A DNA stretch of 18,813 nt from JBBDIO01 sp040880365 (GCA_040880365.1 JBBDIO010000192.1:1-18813), one strand, 5' to 3'. Shown: positions 7,272 through 18,813, counted from the stretch's first letter. A program made the numbers and translations. The notes: a model not told the origin generated them from the letters alone.

Positions 7272-7411
7272 AGCGGTTGGGGGCAATGATCTACAAAGCC
7301 ATTTGCCCAGCGGATGGTAAGGTTGCCTCAATTTGCACAGGATAGGCGGCTGGCGTGTTATATGCTACAGACGTTTCCTGTGGGAAAATTTATGATTGGG
7401 CTATTGATCAT

Positions 7412-7439
7412 CCGAAGTTTATAAGCCGAAGTTTACGAG
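7412..7439 (+). repeat. 14-bp tandem duplication just before the cytochrome lipoprotein
   Basis: CCGAAGTTTATAAG (7412-7425) is followed directly by CCGAAGTTTACGAG (7426-7439); 12 of 14 bases match. It ends 4 bases before the Shine-Dalgarno of the next gene. Confidence 0.85.
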
Positions 7440-7456
7440 AATTGTGGAGGATTCAA

Positions 7457-8839
7457 TTGATTAAGCATATGCGTGCCGGGCTGGTCGGCGCGATTCTGGT
7501 TGTCATGCTTGGCGCCTGTGGTGGGGCGCCGGTGGATGAGGAACTGCTGCCTACCCCGATTGCAACTTATGACGCAGACTATTTTGAGGTAGCGGCGGCT
7601 CCGGTGGTTACACCTGAACCGGACGCGGCTGACGGCGTAGCTGCAGAAAATGCCACAGTAGATGCCACTGAAGATGCCACTGAAGCGGCTGATGCTGAGG
7701 CGACTGAGACTGATGCGACTGAGACAGAAGCGACTGATGCTGATGTTGCTGATACCGAGGGCGAGGATGCCACATCCGAAGATGCGGAAAGCGCTGGGGA
7801 AGCGGAAGCTGAAGAAACTGACGCCGAAGAAACCGACGCTACCGATGTAGCTGACACCGACGCGGCTGACACCGACGCGGCTGACACCGACGCGGCTGAC
7901 ACATCCGAAGATACGGACAGCGCTGGGGGAGCGGAATCTGAAGAAACCGACGACGCCGATGCAGACGCTGCGGCTGACAGTGACGCGACTGACTCTGATG
8001 CAGATACCGATGATGCAGATACCGATGCGGGCACGGATGCCGCCATTGATGACGAGGCAGTCTCGGCAGAGGAGGAAGCGCCCGCTGCCGAGACTGGAGA
8101 TGTTGAGCCTGAAGATGCGGAGACTGCTGACGACGCGACTTCCGCGGATGCAGATGTAGACACTCCTGACACAGATATTGCCGAGCCAGACGCCACTGCG
8201 GAGCCAGACGCTACTGCGACAGGTGAGGCTGCGACAGGTGAGACCGCGGAAGAGGAGGGCAGTGGCGAGGAGGACAGTGGCGAGGAGGCCCTGTTGCCTA
8301 CGCCTACGCCGCAGGCTGTGACGCCGGAAGCAGCTACTGAAGACGCGGCAGAGGGTGAAGAAGTGATCGAAGAAGACGCTGCCGAAGAAGACGCCGAGGG
8401 CACAGGCGAAGCTGCAGATACGGCTGAGGAAGATGGCGCAGGCGAAGACGCGGCCGAGGGTGAAGAATCCACTGAAGAAGCTGTGAGCAATGCCGACTGG
8501 GAGGGACTGCCGCCGGAAGTGCTTGCGGCAATGGAGACTGCCGACACGGCGCGTGGACAGCAGTTGTCGCTGGCCCAGGGCTGTGTCGGATGCCACGCGT
8601 TGAACCCTGAACAGATGATGGCAGGGCCGACCTGGAACAACATGTCCCAGACCGCGCGTACACGTGTAGAAGGCGAAAGCGCCGGCCTCTATCTCTATCA
8701 CAGCATTATGGACCCCAACGCCTATCTGGTGGAAGGCTATCTGCCCAATATTATGTTGCAGATTTATGATGATGTGTTGACCGACCAGGAGACGGCAGAT
8801 ATCATCGCCTATCTGCTGACGCTGGAAGAATTCGAATAA
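7457..8839 (+). CDS. Lipoprotein with long acidic linker and C-terminal mono-haem cytochrome c domain
   Basis: 460 residues, exported and lipid-anchored. A short basic start (IKHMR), a hydrophobic stretch and a lipobox LGAC give Cys21 as the lipid-modified residue. Residues about 55-355 are a disordered Asp/Glu/Ala/Thr tract made of AD/DAT/TDA-type repeats, with LLPTP motifs at each end. The C-terminus has the haem-attachment motif CVGCH (376-380), a following GPTW and a candidate axial Met433 in LPNIMLQ, as in class I cytochrome c. Role: extracytoplasmic electron transfer, partner unknown. The TTG start at 7457 is chosen because GTGGAGG (7444-7450) lies 6 bases ahead; the ATGs at 7355 and 7469 fit less well. 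Within the linker three perfect 15-bp repeats occur at 7850-7894, and the block near 7770-7830 recurs at about 7900-7960. Terminator at 8929-8958. Confidence 0.88.
   Translation: MIKHMRAGLVGAILVVMLGACGGAPVDEELLPTPIATYDADYFEVAAAPVVTPEPDAADGVAAENATVDATEDATEAADAEATETDATETEATDADVADTEGEDATSEDAESAGEAEAEETDAEETDATDVADTDAADTDAADTDAADTSEDTDSAGGAESEETDDADADAAADSDATDSDADTDDADTDAGTDAAIDDEAVSAEEEAPAAETGDVEPEDAETADDATSADADVDTPDTDIAEPDATAEPDATATGEAATGETAEEEGSGEEDSGEEALLPTPTPQAVTPEAATEDAAEGEEVIEEDAAEEDAEGTGEAADTAEEDGAGEDAAEGEESTEEAVSNADWEGLPPEVLAAMETADTARGQQLSLAQGCVGCHALNPEQMMAGPTWNNMSQTARTRVEGESAGLYLYHSIMDPNAYLVEGYLPNIMLQIYDDVLTDQETADIIAYLLTLEEFE
7850..7902 (+). repeat. 15-bp coding tandem repeat in the acidic linker
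   Basis: GCTGACACCGACGCG occurs three times without change at 7850-7864, 7865-7879 and 7880-7894, followed by a partial copy (GCTGACAC). Each unit encodes five residues of the ADTDA pattern. The nucleotide identity shows recent in-frame expansion of the linker. Confidence 0.9.
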
Positions 8840-8858
8840 CCCGGCATGACCCGGCTTG
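8839..8858 (+). repeat. 10-bp tandem duplication at the cytochrome stop codon
   Basis: ACCCGGCATG (8839-8848) is followed by ACCCGGCTTG (8849-8858) with one mismatch. The first base is the last base of the TAA stop. Confidence 0.6.
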
Positions 8859-8928
8859 ATCCAACACGCCGGGGAGGAACGTTCGGCTTATTCTGCTCGT
8901 TTTCGATCCGGTGAGATTGCGACTGTAG

Positions 8929-8958
8929 AGGGGGGATTCTGCGAGTCCCCCCTGTTTT
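8929..8958 (+). terminator. Rho-independent terminator of the cytochrome lipoprotein gene
   Basis: AGGGGGGA (8929-8936) and TCCCCCCT (8946-8953) form a perfect 8-bp stem with a 9-base loop, followed by TGTTTTG with a TTTT run at 8955-8958. It lies 90 bp after the stop codon. The rest of 8840-9119 is AT-richer from about 8960 and holds the leader of the next gene; no other gene is seen there. Confidence 0.7.
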
Positions 8959-9119
8959 GTGGGATAGATTGGCTGTTTGTTAAAATAACTTTTTGGAATA
9001 TCTTCAGGATTTGGCAAACGGTCTGTGACTGTCTGGATATTCCCGACCATTTACCGTTAGCTGAAACGTTTTATTAGCGTATTCATCACAAGTTTACCAA
9101 CAAGGAAGACACGTCGCCC

Positions 9120-9407
9120 ATGAAAGCCACGCTTTACATGCAAAAAATCAAAGATCCGGTTGCCGTGTTGGATAGCGTGCAGGTTGTGCGGATGAACGAC
9201 AACCACAAAGCGCACCCGCTCCGTATCTTCTTCAAGGCGACCCGCCTCAATGCCGGGCGCACGATGGTAGAATTGCACCGCGACGAAAAAATGTCGTTGA
9301 CGTTCGATGATGGGCGCACATGCAGTGTTCTGCTCCAGCATACCAGCCTGGATAGCAAAGGCAATGCTGTGGGCGTGTTGCGGGTTTTGGCCGGTCTGGA
9401 AGAATAG
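9120..9407 (+). CDS. Small conserved-looking protein of unknown function
   Basis: A 95-residue soluble protein that I do not recognise. It has no signal peptide or membrane segment. It is rich in beta-forming stretches (VQVVRMND, LRIFFKATR, TMVELHRDEKMSLTFDDG, VGVLRVLAGLEE), suggesting a small all-beta fold. The ATG has AAGGA (9102-9106) 13 bases upstream, rather far. The start is otherwise unambiguous because no earlier in-frame start is close. It is followed by a tandem repeat that spans its stop codon and by a short GC-rich palindrome with a T-run, so it is probably transcribed alone from a promoter within 8960-9100. Confidence 0.75.
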   Translation: MKATLYMQKIKDPVAVLDSVQVVRMNDNHKAHPLRIFFKATRLNAGRTMVELHRDEKMSLTFDDGRTCSVLLQHTSLDSKGNAVGVLRVLAGLEE

Positions 9408-9437
9408 AGTCTGGCGAATGAGATCTGGACGAATAAA
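9395..9437 (+). repeat. Three imperfect ~14-bp tandem units over the stop codon of the small protein
   Basis: TCTGGAAGAATAGAG (9395-9409), TCTGGCGAATGAGA (9410-9423) and TCTGGACGAATAAA (9424-9437) follow each other directly. The first copy encodes the last residues and the stop codon (TAG, 9405-9407); the other two lie outside the gene. Confidence 0.75.
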
Positions 9438-9449
9438 CGTGTTGCGGAC

Positions 9450-9467
9450 CCGGCGCGCCGGCTTTTT
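9450..9467 (+). terminator. Candidate terminator after the small protein
   Basis: CCGGCGCGCCGG (9450-9461) is a 12-base palindrome followed immediately by CTTTTT (9462-9467). The stem is only 4-5 bp once a loop is allowed, so the call is moderate. It lies about 43 bp after the stop codon. Confidence 0.5.
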
Positions 9468-9554
9468 ATCCGGTGCGGGGTTCGTTTAGGCAGGGCGGAC
9501 TGTAGATAGCATGAACCGAGCCGGCATGATTTTAGAAACCACGAAGCTGTAAAA

Positions 9555-10154
9555 ATGGCGCAATCGTTTTCGTCGGGACAAGCCACAGCACCCCCTTCGG
9601 GGAATCCGGGGGCCGATTTCGAGCTGGGATCGCCCCCGCCGCCAGTGGCCCCGCGCCCACCCACCAAGCGGGCGCGGTCGTGGTTTTGGCCGGGATTTGT
9701 GGCAGGGTTTCTGCTTCTCACTATTCTGAGCCTGGGTGGACTTGCCATGCTGGCAGGGATCACACCCATGTCTTTGGGTGATCTGCAAAGCCAGGGCAAT
9801 GGGTGGACACCACCGCCCGCGCCGCCCACGCCCGAAGTGGTGGAACAGCCGGTTGCCGCCGCGGCCGACCCTGTGGACGCCGAGACACCGGCGGGCTATG
9901 CCGTGGGTGATCTGTTGCGGAATATTACGCCGTCGCAGGTGAATATCCGGCGCGTGCCCGGCTATTTGAGCAAACCGGACGGCGACGTGGTCGCCCAGAT
10001 CGGCCCCGGCGACCAGGTAGAGTTGCTGGGCGGGCGCGCTTCGGCAGATAACCTGACCTGGTGGTATATTCGCTATACCACACCGGGCAATCAGGCGATT
10101 GAAGGCTGGATTGCCGACGCAACTGCCAGTGGCGTGCAGATTTTGGGTCGCTAG
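9555..10154 (+). CDS. Membrane-anchored bacterial SH3 domain protein
   Basis: A 199-residue protein in three parts. There is a Pro/Gly-rich cytoplasmic N-terminus (1-42) ending in a basic TKRAR stretch, one transmembrane helix at about 43-69, and an extracytoplasmic Pro/Ala linker leading to an SH3b domain at about 126-192. The domain has the usual VNIRRVPG (129-136), GDQVELLGG (152-160), WWYIRY (169-174) and EGWIAD (183-188) elements. SH3b domains commonly bind cell-wall peptides or glycans; the ligand is unknown. No clear Shine-Dalgarno precedes the ATG. The stop lies 5 bp before the helicase start, so the two are probably co-transcribed, though no functional link is known. Confidence 0.82.
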   Translation: MAQSFSSGQATAPPSGNPGADFELGSPPPPVAPRPPTKRARSWFWPGFVAGFLLLTILSLGGLAMLAGITPMSLGDLQSQGNGWTPPPAPPTPEVVEQPVAAAADPVDAETPAGYAVGDLLRNITPSQVNIRRVPGYLSKPDGDVVAQIGPGDQVELLGGRASADNLTWWYIRYTTPGNQAIEGWIADATASGVQILGR

Positions 10155-10159
10155 ACACC

Positions 10160-12601
<2,442 letters not shown>

Positions 12602-12609
12602 GCCGGCGC

Positions 12610-12630
12610 GGCGATAGCCCGTGCATCGCC
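12610..12630. terminator. Weak hairpin between the convergent helicase and epimerase genes
   Basis: GGCGAT (12610-12615) and ATCGCC (12625-12630) form a 6-bp stem with a 9-base loop. No T-run follows on either strand. It may mark the 3' ends of both convergent transcripts. Confidence 0.3.
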
Positions 12631-12702
12631 TGCGCACATTTATCCGTCACAAGTTACCCACACCAGCTTATTGTTATTCCCCGGCGTTCTGACTTATCCC
12701 GT

Positions 12703-13701
12703 TCATGCAGATTGCTGGGGCCACGCGCCCTGATACGCGTCGATGATGCTATCGGTGAGCCGGTCGAATTTTTCGTCTACCACCTGGCGCGCCGAGTCGG
12801 CAGCATACCATGCCAGCACTTCGCGCACCCCGTGGGCAAAGGGAATCGACGCGGCAAAGCCCGGCACAAGTCGTTTGATTTTGCTGTTGTCGAAGACCAC
12901 ACTGTGCGCCTTATCGCCCAACAGCCCTGCGCCCCACGCAGGATCAAAGGCGTTGATGAACTCCGAGGGCACATGTACCAGCTTCGCCTCGACGCCCAGC
13001 GCCTGGGCAAAAATCTCGTGAATCTGATTCCAGGTGAGCAGCTCGTCCGACGTGATGTGGATGGCTTCGCCAATCGCGTGATTGTTGCCCAACAGGCCGT
13101 TGAAGCCCTTGGCAAAGTCCCGGTGATGGGTCATCACCCAGAGCGATGTGCCGTCGCCGTGGACAATGACCGGCTTGCCCTGGCGCATCCGGTTGACCAC
13201 GTTATAGCCGCCCTGGAAGGGAAACATGGTACGGTCATAGGTGTGGGAGGGGCGCACGATGGTGAAAGGGAAGCCGTCGCTGCGATAGGCCTGCACCAGC
13301 ATTTCTTCGCAGGCGATTTTGTTGCGCGAATATTCCCAGAACGGATTCGCCAGCAGGGTGGATTCGGTGATGGGCAGCCCGCTCAGCGGTTTTTGATAGG
13401 CCGATGCCGAGCTGATGAAGACGTATTGGTCGGTACGCGCGCGGAAGAGCTTCAGATCAGTTTCGATATGTTCGGGCGTGAACGCAATCCAGTTCACCAC
13501 CGCATCGAACGTGAGATCGCCCAGCGCGGCCTGGACCGATTGCGGGTCGCGGATATCGCCCTGGAGCATATGCAGATTTTCGGGCACAGGGCGATCTGTC
13601 TGGCCTCGGTTGAGCAGATAGAGATCGACGCCTTGTTCGACGGCCAGCCGAGAGCAGGCGGAGCTAATCTTGCCGGTGCCGCCAATAAAAAGAACTTTCA
13701 T
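12703..13701 (-). CDS. NAD-dependent epimerase/dehydratase (atypical extended SDR)
   Basis: A 332-residue Rossmann protein. The N-terminus MKVLFIGGTGKIS carries the glycine motif GGTGxIS used by atypical extended SDRs rather than the GxxGxxG form. GDIRD near residue 50 contacts the adenine. SSASAY (about 97-102) holds the catalytic Ser, and EYSRNK (about 123-128) holds the catalytic Tyr and Lys as YxxxK. HITSDELLTW (near 216) is typical of the C-terminal substrate region. The closest general type is NAD-dependent epimerase/reductase of the CSP41-like group; the substrate is unknown. AAGGA lies about 9 bases before the ATG on the minus strand. It lies downstream of uvrA on the same strand but is separated from it by a strong hairpin. 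Confidence 0.88.
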   Translation of the reverse strand: MKVLFIGGTGKISSACSRLAVEQGVDLYLLNRGQTDRPVPENLHMLQGDIRDPQSVQAALGDLTFDAVVNWIAFTPEHIETDLKLFRARTDQYVFISSASAYQKPLSGLPITESTLLANPFWEYSRNKIACEEMLVQAYRSDGFPFTIVRPSHTYDRTMFPFQGGYNVVNRMRQGKPVIVHGDGTSLWVMTHHRDFAKGFNGLLGNNHAIGEAIHITSDELLTWNQIHEIFAQALGVEAKLVHVPSEFINAFDPAWGAGLLGDKAHSVVFDNSKIKRLVPGFAASIPFAHGVREVLAWYAADSARQVVDEKFDRLTDSIIDAYQGAWPQQSA

Positions 13702-13763
13702 AGGATGGGTTCCTTATGCGTAGAGGTTTTGGGTGTTTGTGTGGATGATACCACAAAGGCGAG

Positions 13764-13785
13764 GCGGGGGCATTGCGGAGGCATT
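13764..13785 (+). repeat. 11-bp tandem duplication between uvrA and the epimerase
   Basis: GCGGGGGCATT (13764-13774) is followed by GCGGAGGCATT (13775-13785) with a single mismatch. Confidence 0.7.
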
Positions 13786-13859
13786 AAAAAGAGGTGCTGG
13801 ACAACTGGTAATTTGATCGTCTGCGGTCAAATTACCAGTTGCCGCGACTGCTTCCAGCA
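13779..13859 (-). terminator. uvrA: Long hairpin and T-run after uvrA
   Basis: CAACTGGTAATTTGA (13802-13816) and TCAAATTACCAGTTG (13827-13841) are a perfect 15-bp inverted repeat with a 10-base loop. An outer pair, TGCTGGA (13795-13801) and TCCAGCA (13853-13859), extends it across an 11-base one-sided bulge. On the minus strand the structure is followed by CCTCTTTTT (13786-13794), and it starts 10 bp after the uvrA stop. This fits a Rho-independent terminator of uvrA. The perfect inner stem is AT-rich and unusually long for a terminator. Confidence 0.7.
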
Positions 13860-13868
13860 GGCTTTTGC

Positions 13869-16922
<3,054 letters not shown>

Positions 16923-16924
16923 GT

Positions 16925-16939
16925 GAGAGGGTTCCTCTC
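16925..16939 (-). promoter_or_regulatory. uvrA: Hairpin holding the uvrA ribosome-binding site
   Basis: On the minus strand GAGAGG, a 3-base AAC loop and CCTCTC make a perfect 6-bp stem that ends 2 bases before the ATG at 16922. GAGAGGA is the only Shine-Dalgarno-like sequence there, so the ribosome-binding site would be paired. Translation could therefore be damped or temperature-sensitive (inference). Confidence 0.45.
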
Positions 16940-17003
16940 CATCTGAAAATAGGCCATCCAGCCACCTGCCATCCGTAGGAACGCTGCTTGGGGGGCACAG
17001 TCG

Positions 17004-17017
17004 CGAACGCATGTTCG
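17004..17017. promoter_or_regulatory. SOS (LexA) box 1, start-site proximal
   Basis: CGAACGCATGTTCG is a palindromic GAAC-N4-GTTC site that fits the Gram-positive LexA/DinR consensus CGAACRNRYGTTYC except for the last base. It lies 2 bp downstream of the -10 box, over the predicted transcription start of uvrA. Confidence 0.88.
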
Positions 17018-17019
17018 AA

Positions 17020-17048
17020 ATTATACATCCGAACGGGTGTTCCAACAA
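17020..17048 (-). promoter_or_regulatory. uvrA: uvrA promoter
   Basis: On the minus strand TTGTTG (17043-17048) is followed after exactly 17 bp by a perfect TATAAT (17020-17025), preceded directly by TG. The predicted start near 17013 gives a 5' leader of about 90 bases to the uvrA ATG. One SOS box fills the spacer and touches the -35, and the other covers the start site. Confidence 0.82.
17030..17043. promoter_or_regulatory. SOS (LexA) box 2, in the promoter spacer
   Basis: CGAACGGGTGTTCC fits CGAACRNRYGTTYC at every position. Its centre is 26 bp from the centre of the other box, which places both on a similar face of the helix. It overlaps the -35 hexamer by one base and fills the spacer of the uvrA promoter, so bound LexA should block RNA polymerase. 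Confidence 0.88.
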
Positions 17049-17264
17049 AACGGCGGCACAGCCCATTTTGTTGGGGTGCGCGCCGCGCTTTACCCAAAAG
17101 CAACAACCTATCAGTATGCCACAATCACGAAATTCGGGCCGTAATGTGCTATACCGTAAATGGATTTAGCCCGTACTTTATGCTGTAAATTGCAGACGAT
17201 TGGCCGGGGCAAGGAGACAGGCAATTGCCCAGGAGATCGCCGGAAAAGACAATTTCTATTACAC

Positions 17265-17295
17265 TTGAAAACCACAACAAAATTTACCTTGTATT
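17265..17295 (+). promoter_or_regulatory. Weak candidate promoter for the DinB-like gene
   Basis: TTGAAA (17265-17270) is followed after 19 bp by TGTATT (17290-17295), which matches TATAAT at 4 of 6 positions. The 17067-17364 stretch around it holds a GGCAATTGCC palindrome (17220-17229) and no other recognisable element. No second SOS box is present close to this gene. Confidence 0.25.
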
Positions 17296-17364
17296 CAAAA
17301 TGCAGGTGGTGAATCCGCAGATGTTAAATCAGATGACGCCCGCGACCTATAAGGAGATATGATT

Positions 17365-18357
17365 GTGACGACACCGGAAAATGCATCACCGGAAAATAAT
17401 TCACTTCCACCTGGCTCGCCAGTGGAGGAAGTGGCGGATGCGCTGGTCCGCAGTTTTGACGATTTGTGCCATGTGCTGGATCAGCTCGCGCCCGCGGAAC
17501 GTGAGGCGCCGGGGCTGGATGGCGGCTGGTCGGCCAAAGTGCAGCTGGCGCATATGGCCTTTTGGGACAATTTCCAATTGGCGCGGATGCAGGCTGCCTA
17601 TGCGGGCACATCGGTGGATGGCTATGCGCGCCCCGATCATGATAATGATGATCGGGGCGCGGCCGATGCGGCGCGCGCCTGGGAGGATGTGCTGGCCGAG
17701 GCCCAGGCGGCCCGGCGGCGCATGGTGGAATTTGCCCAGGGGCTGGACCCGGATGTGCTGACGCGTGAATATCCCGAAGGCGCGAGCACCTTTTCGATTG
17801 GCAACCAACTGCGCCATATGGCGCGCCATACGCAGGCGCACACGCGGCCCATTCGGCACTATTGCGGCTCGCTGCAACGCTGGACGCGGGCAAGCCTGCG
17901 TGCGTTTCTGGTAGAACAACATGCCAATTTGCTGGCGGGCGCGGACGGTCTGTCCACCGAGACGCTGCATACTGTTCCCGTATGTGGAATCTGGACGATT
18001 CGCGATGTGCTGGCGCATGTGTTGAGCTGGAACGAACATGCACACCTGTTGATTACCCATTGGCCCGCGCCGCCTGCCGATCTGGTGGCAGAATGGCCGT
18101 TGGGCTTGCCGATGGATACCATCAACGCGGGCCTGATGGCGGCGCGGGCACAGTGGCGCCTGGATGATATTCGTGAGCGTTTGGCCTGGCACCATGCGCG
18201 CCTGCTCCAGGCGTTCGACGCGGCGAGAGATGCAGATTTGTCCAGTGTGGGGCAAACATGGCTGGGCGAGGCGGCGCTTTCGCTCCAGTTTTATGAGGCT
18301 GCCTTGCACGAAGCGGAACATGCTCAGCAGATCTGGGACTATCGCCAGGGCAAGTAG
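17365..18357 (+). CDS. Tandem DinB-fold (DfsB/ClbS-like) putative metalloprotein
   Basis: 330 residues made of two four-helix DinB-type domains in tandem. Numbered from the ATG at 17359, domain 1 (about 25-170) has W57, His65 (LAHMAFWD) and H157xxxH161; domain 2 (about 175-330) has W212, His220 (LAHVLSWN) and H317xxxH321. Each domain keeps the three-His pattern that binds a metal in this fold. DinB-like proteins include thiol-S-transferases and DNA-damage-linked proteins; the function here is not established. AAGGAG (17351-17356) lies 8 bases before GTG 17365 but only 2 before ATG 17359, so GTG is preferred. The gene is divergent from SOS-controlled uvrA. A 15-bp duplication encodes a repeated PENAS/PENNS at its N-terminus. 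There is no signal peptide. Confidence 0.82.
   Translation: MTTPENASPENNSLPPGSPVEEVADALVRSFDDLCHVLDQLAPAEREAPGLDGGWSAKVQLAHMAFWDNFQLARMQAAYAGTSVDGYARPDHDNDDRGAADAARAWEDVLAEAQAARRRMVEFAQGLDPDVLTREYPEGASTFSIGNQLRHMARHTQAHTRPIRHYCGSLQRWTRASLRAFLVEQHANLLAGADGLSTETLHTVPVCGIWTIRDVLAHVLSWNEHAHLLITHWPAPPADLVAEWPLGLPMDTINAGLMAARAQWRLDDIRERLAWHHARLLQAFDAARDADLSSVGQTWLGEAALSLQFYEAALHEAEHAQQIWDYRQGK
17372..17401 (+). repeat. 15-bp in-frame duplication at the DinB-like N-terminus
   Basis: CACCGGAAAATGCAT (17372-17386) is followed by CACCGGAAAATAATT (17387-17401). The first 11 bases are identical and 12 of 15 match overall. It encodes two consecutive PEN pentapeptides in a disordered leader segment. Confidence 0.75.
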
Positions 18358-18397
18358 CAGGCTTGTTCCGTGGTGTCTGCGCGCATTGTGAGTTGCC

Positions 18398-18419
18398 TGT
18401 GAGCCGATTGTGAGCCGAT
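18398..18419 (+). repeat. Perfect 11-bp tandem duplication after the DinB-like gene
   Basis: TGTGAGCCGAT occurs at 18398-18408 and again without change at 18409-18419, 40 bp after the stop codon. Confidence 0.85.
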
Positions 18420-18510
18420 TTGGGTGACGGATTGAGCAGTATTTGCCTGTAGATGGGCGGAGGACGGCGTATATTGGCGGTAGTTTGTTGTTGCGAACTG
18501 CCCCCGATTT

Positions 18511-18541
18511 TGTGCCAGATGCAGACTGCGCATTTGGCACA
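18511..18541 (+). terminator. Strong 12-bp hairpin between the DinB-like gene and the next gene
   Basis: TGTGCCAGATGC (18511-18522) pairs with GCATTTGGCACA (18530-18541), with one G-U pair and a 7-base loop. It is followed by TCTTGCTC with no proper T-run, so it may be a weak terminator or a leader structure of the gene that starts at 18608. The 18358-18607 stretch holds this hairpin and the 11-bp duplication and no gene. Confidence 0.5.
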
Positions 18542-18607
18542 TCTTGCTCAAGTCCACGCCTGAAAATCCGAACGTTTCCAGGCAATGCTCACGAAAGAAG
18601 GCATCTC

Positions 18608-18813
18608 ATGACAGTTTGGACACGCACCCAACGCTTTTTGTACCAGTTTTTTAGAGATCACTGTTTGGCTGCCCATCGTTTGTTACGGGTATGGGTAGCA
18701 TCGCTGGTCATCCTCGGTTTTCTGGCAGCGCCTGTGCAGGTGGCGGCCGCGTCGAGTAGCGCCGCGGCCTGGCCTGCGCTGGATGTGCCCCTGGTGACAC
18801 AGCAGGAGCTTGT
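18608..18813 (+). CDS. N-terminus of a secreted or membrane-anchored protein (partial)
   Basis: An ATG at 18608 opens a frame with no stop to the window edge (68 complete codons). GAAGG (18597-18601) lies 6 bases before it. The product begins with a basic, aromatic stretch (TRTQRFLYQFFRDH), a hydrophobic core (VWVASLVILGFLAAPVQV) and AAASSSAAAWP, which reads as a long Sec signal peptide with cleavage near the Ala-rich segment. The mature part has just started, so its function cannot be told. The preceding hairpin and duplication separate it from the DinB-like gene. Confidence 0.7.
   Translation, partial: MTVWTRTQRFLYQFFRDHCLAAHRLLRVWVASLVILGFLAAPVQVAAASSSAAAWPALDVPLVTQQEL

Noticed and set aside
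7433..8701. Long minus-strand open frames (up to 422 residues, Ser/Ala/Val/Ile-rich) across the cytochrome linker
   Set aside because: They are antisense shadows of the repetitive GAY/GCN/ACN codons. The plus-strand frame has a ribosome-binding site, a lipobox and a CxxCH domain.
8871..8885. GGAACGTTC near 8877 as another SOS box
   Set aside because: The half sites have no 4-base spacer, and no repair gene lies downstream.
9526..9552. A mini open frame (ATG at 9526, 8 codons) ending just before the SH3b gene, as a possible leader peptide
   Set aside because: It has no ribosome-binding site and no attenuator structure or codon bias.
16923..17066. A 48-residue N-terminal extension of UvrA from 17066
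   Set aside because: It would place the -10 box and both SOS boxes inside the coding sequence, and the added residues do not resemble any UvrA.
17401..18585. A 394-residue minus-strand open frame opposite the DinB-like gene
   Set aside because: It has no recognisable domain and is antisense to a frame with two intact His triads and a strong Shine-Dalgarno.

Overview
The window looks like a stretch of a metagenome-assembled bacterial chromosome of moderately high GC. A 100-N scaffold gap at 6924-7023 supports an assembled draft. The most likely phylum is Chloroflexota (Caldilineae/Anaerolineae-like). This is an inference from gene content: Gram-positive-type GAAC-N4-GTTC SOS boxes, a long acidic lipoprotein cytochrome, PspC and SH3b proteins, and a double DinB-fold protein. 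No rRNA or other marker gene is present to prove it.

Layout. (1) 51-4903, minus strand: a surface-polysaccharide operon in the order MOP-type flippase, FkbM methyltransferase, and two GT4-type glycosyltransferases. The last three are tightly spaced, with 4-bp stop/start overlaps between the final pairs. (2) 5172-6740: two different flavin-reductase-fold proteins flank a small PspC-domain membrane protein; the second flavin reductase is convergent on PspC. (3) 6741-7456: a non-coding region with the assembly gap, whose flanks are identical 55-mers, most simply an assembly-graph overlap. (4) 7457-8839: a lipoprotein in which about 300 disordered acidic residues tether a C-terminal mono-haem cytochrome c domain. 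(5) 9120-12601, plus strand: a small unknown protein, a membrane-anchored SH3b protein and a UvrD/PcrA-like helicase. (6) 12703-16922, minus strand: uvrA and, downstream, an atypical NAD-dependent epimerase, separated by a strong hairpin. (7) 17365-18357, plus strand: a tandem DinB-fold protein divergent from uvrA. (8) 18608 to the edge: the start of a secreted protein.

The clearest regulatory signal is at the uvrA promoter. A TTGTTG/TATAAT promoter with 17-bp spacing is bracketed by two LexA-type boxes 26 bp apart, which predicts SOS control of uvrA. Its ribosome-binding site also sits in a small hairpin.

The most unusual pattern is that most gene boundaries carry a short tandem duplication of 10-17 bp, in 2-3 copies, each with its own unrelated sequence. 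Twelve examples are listed. Some overlap start or stop codons. This looks like a lineage-specific mutational process or an undescribed feature of gene edges.
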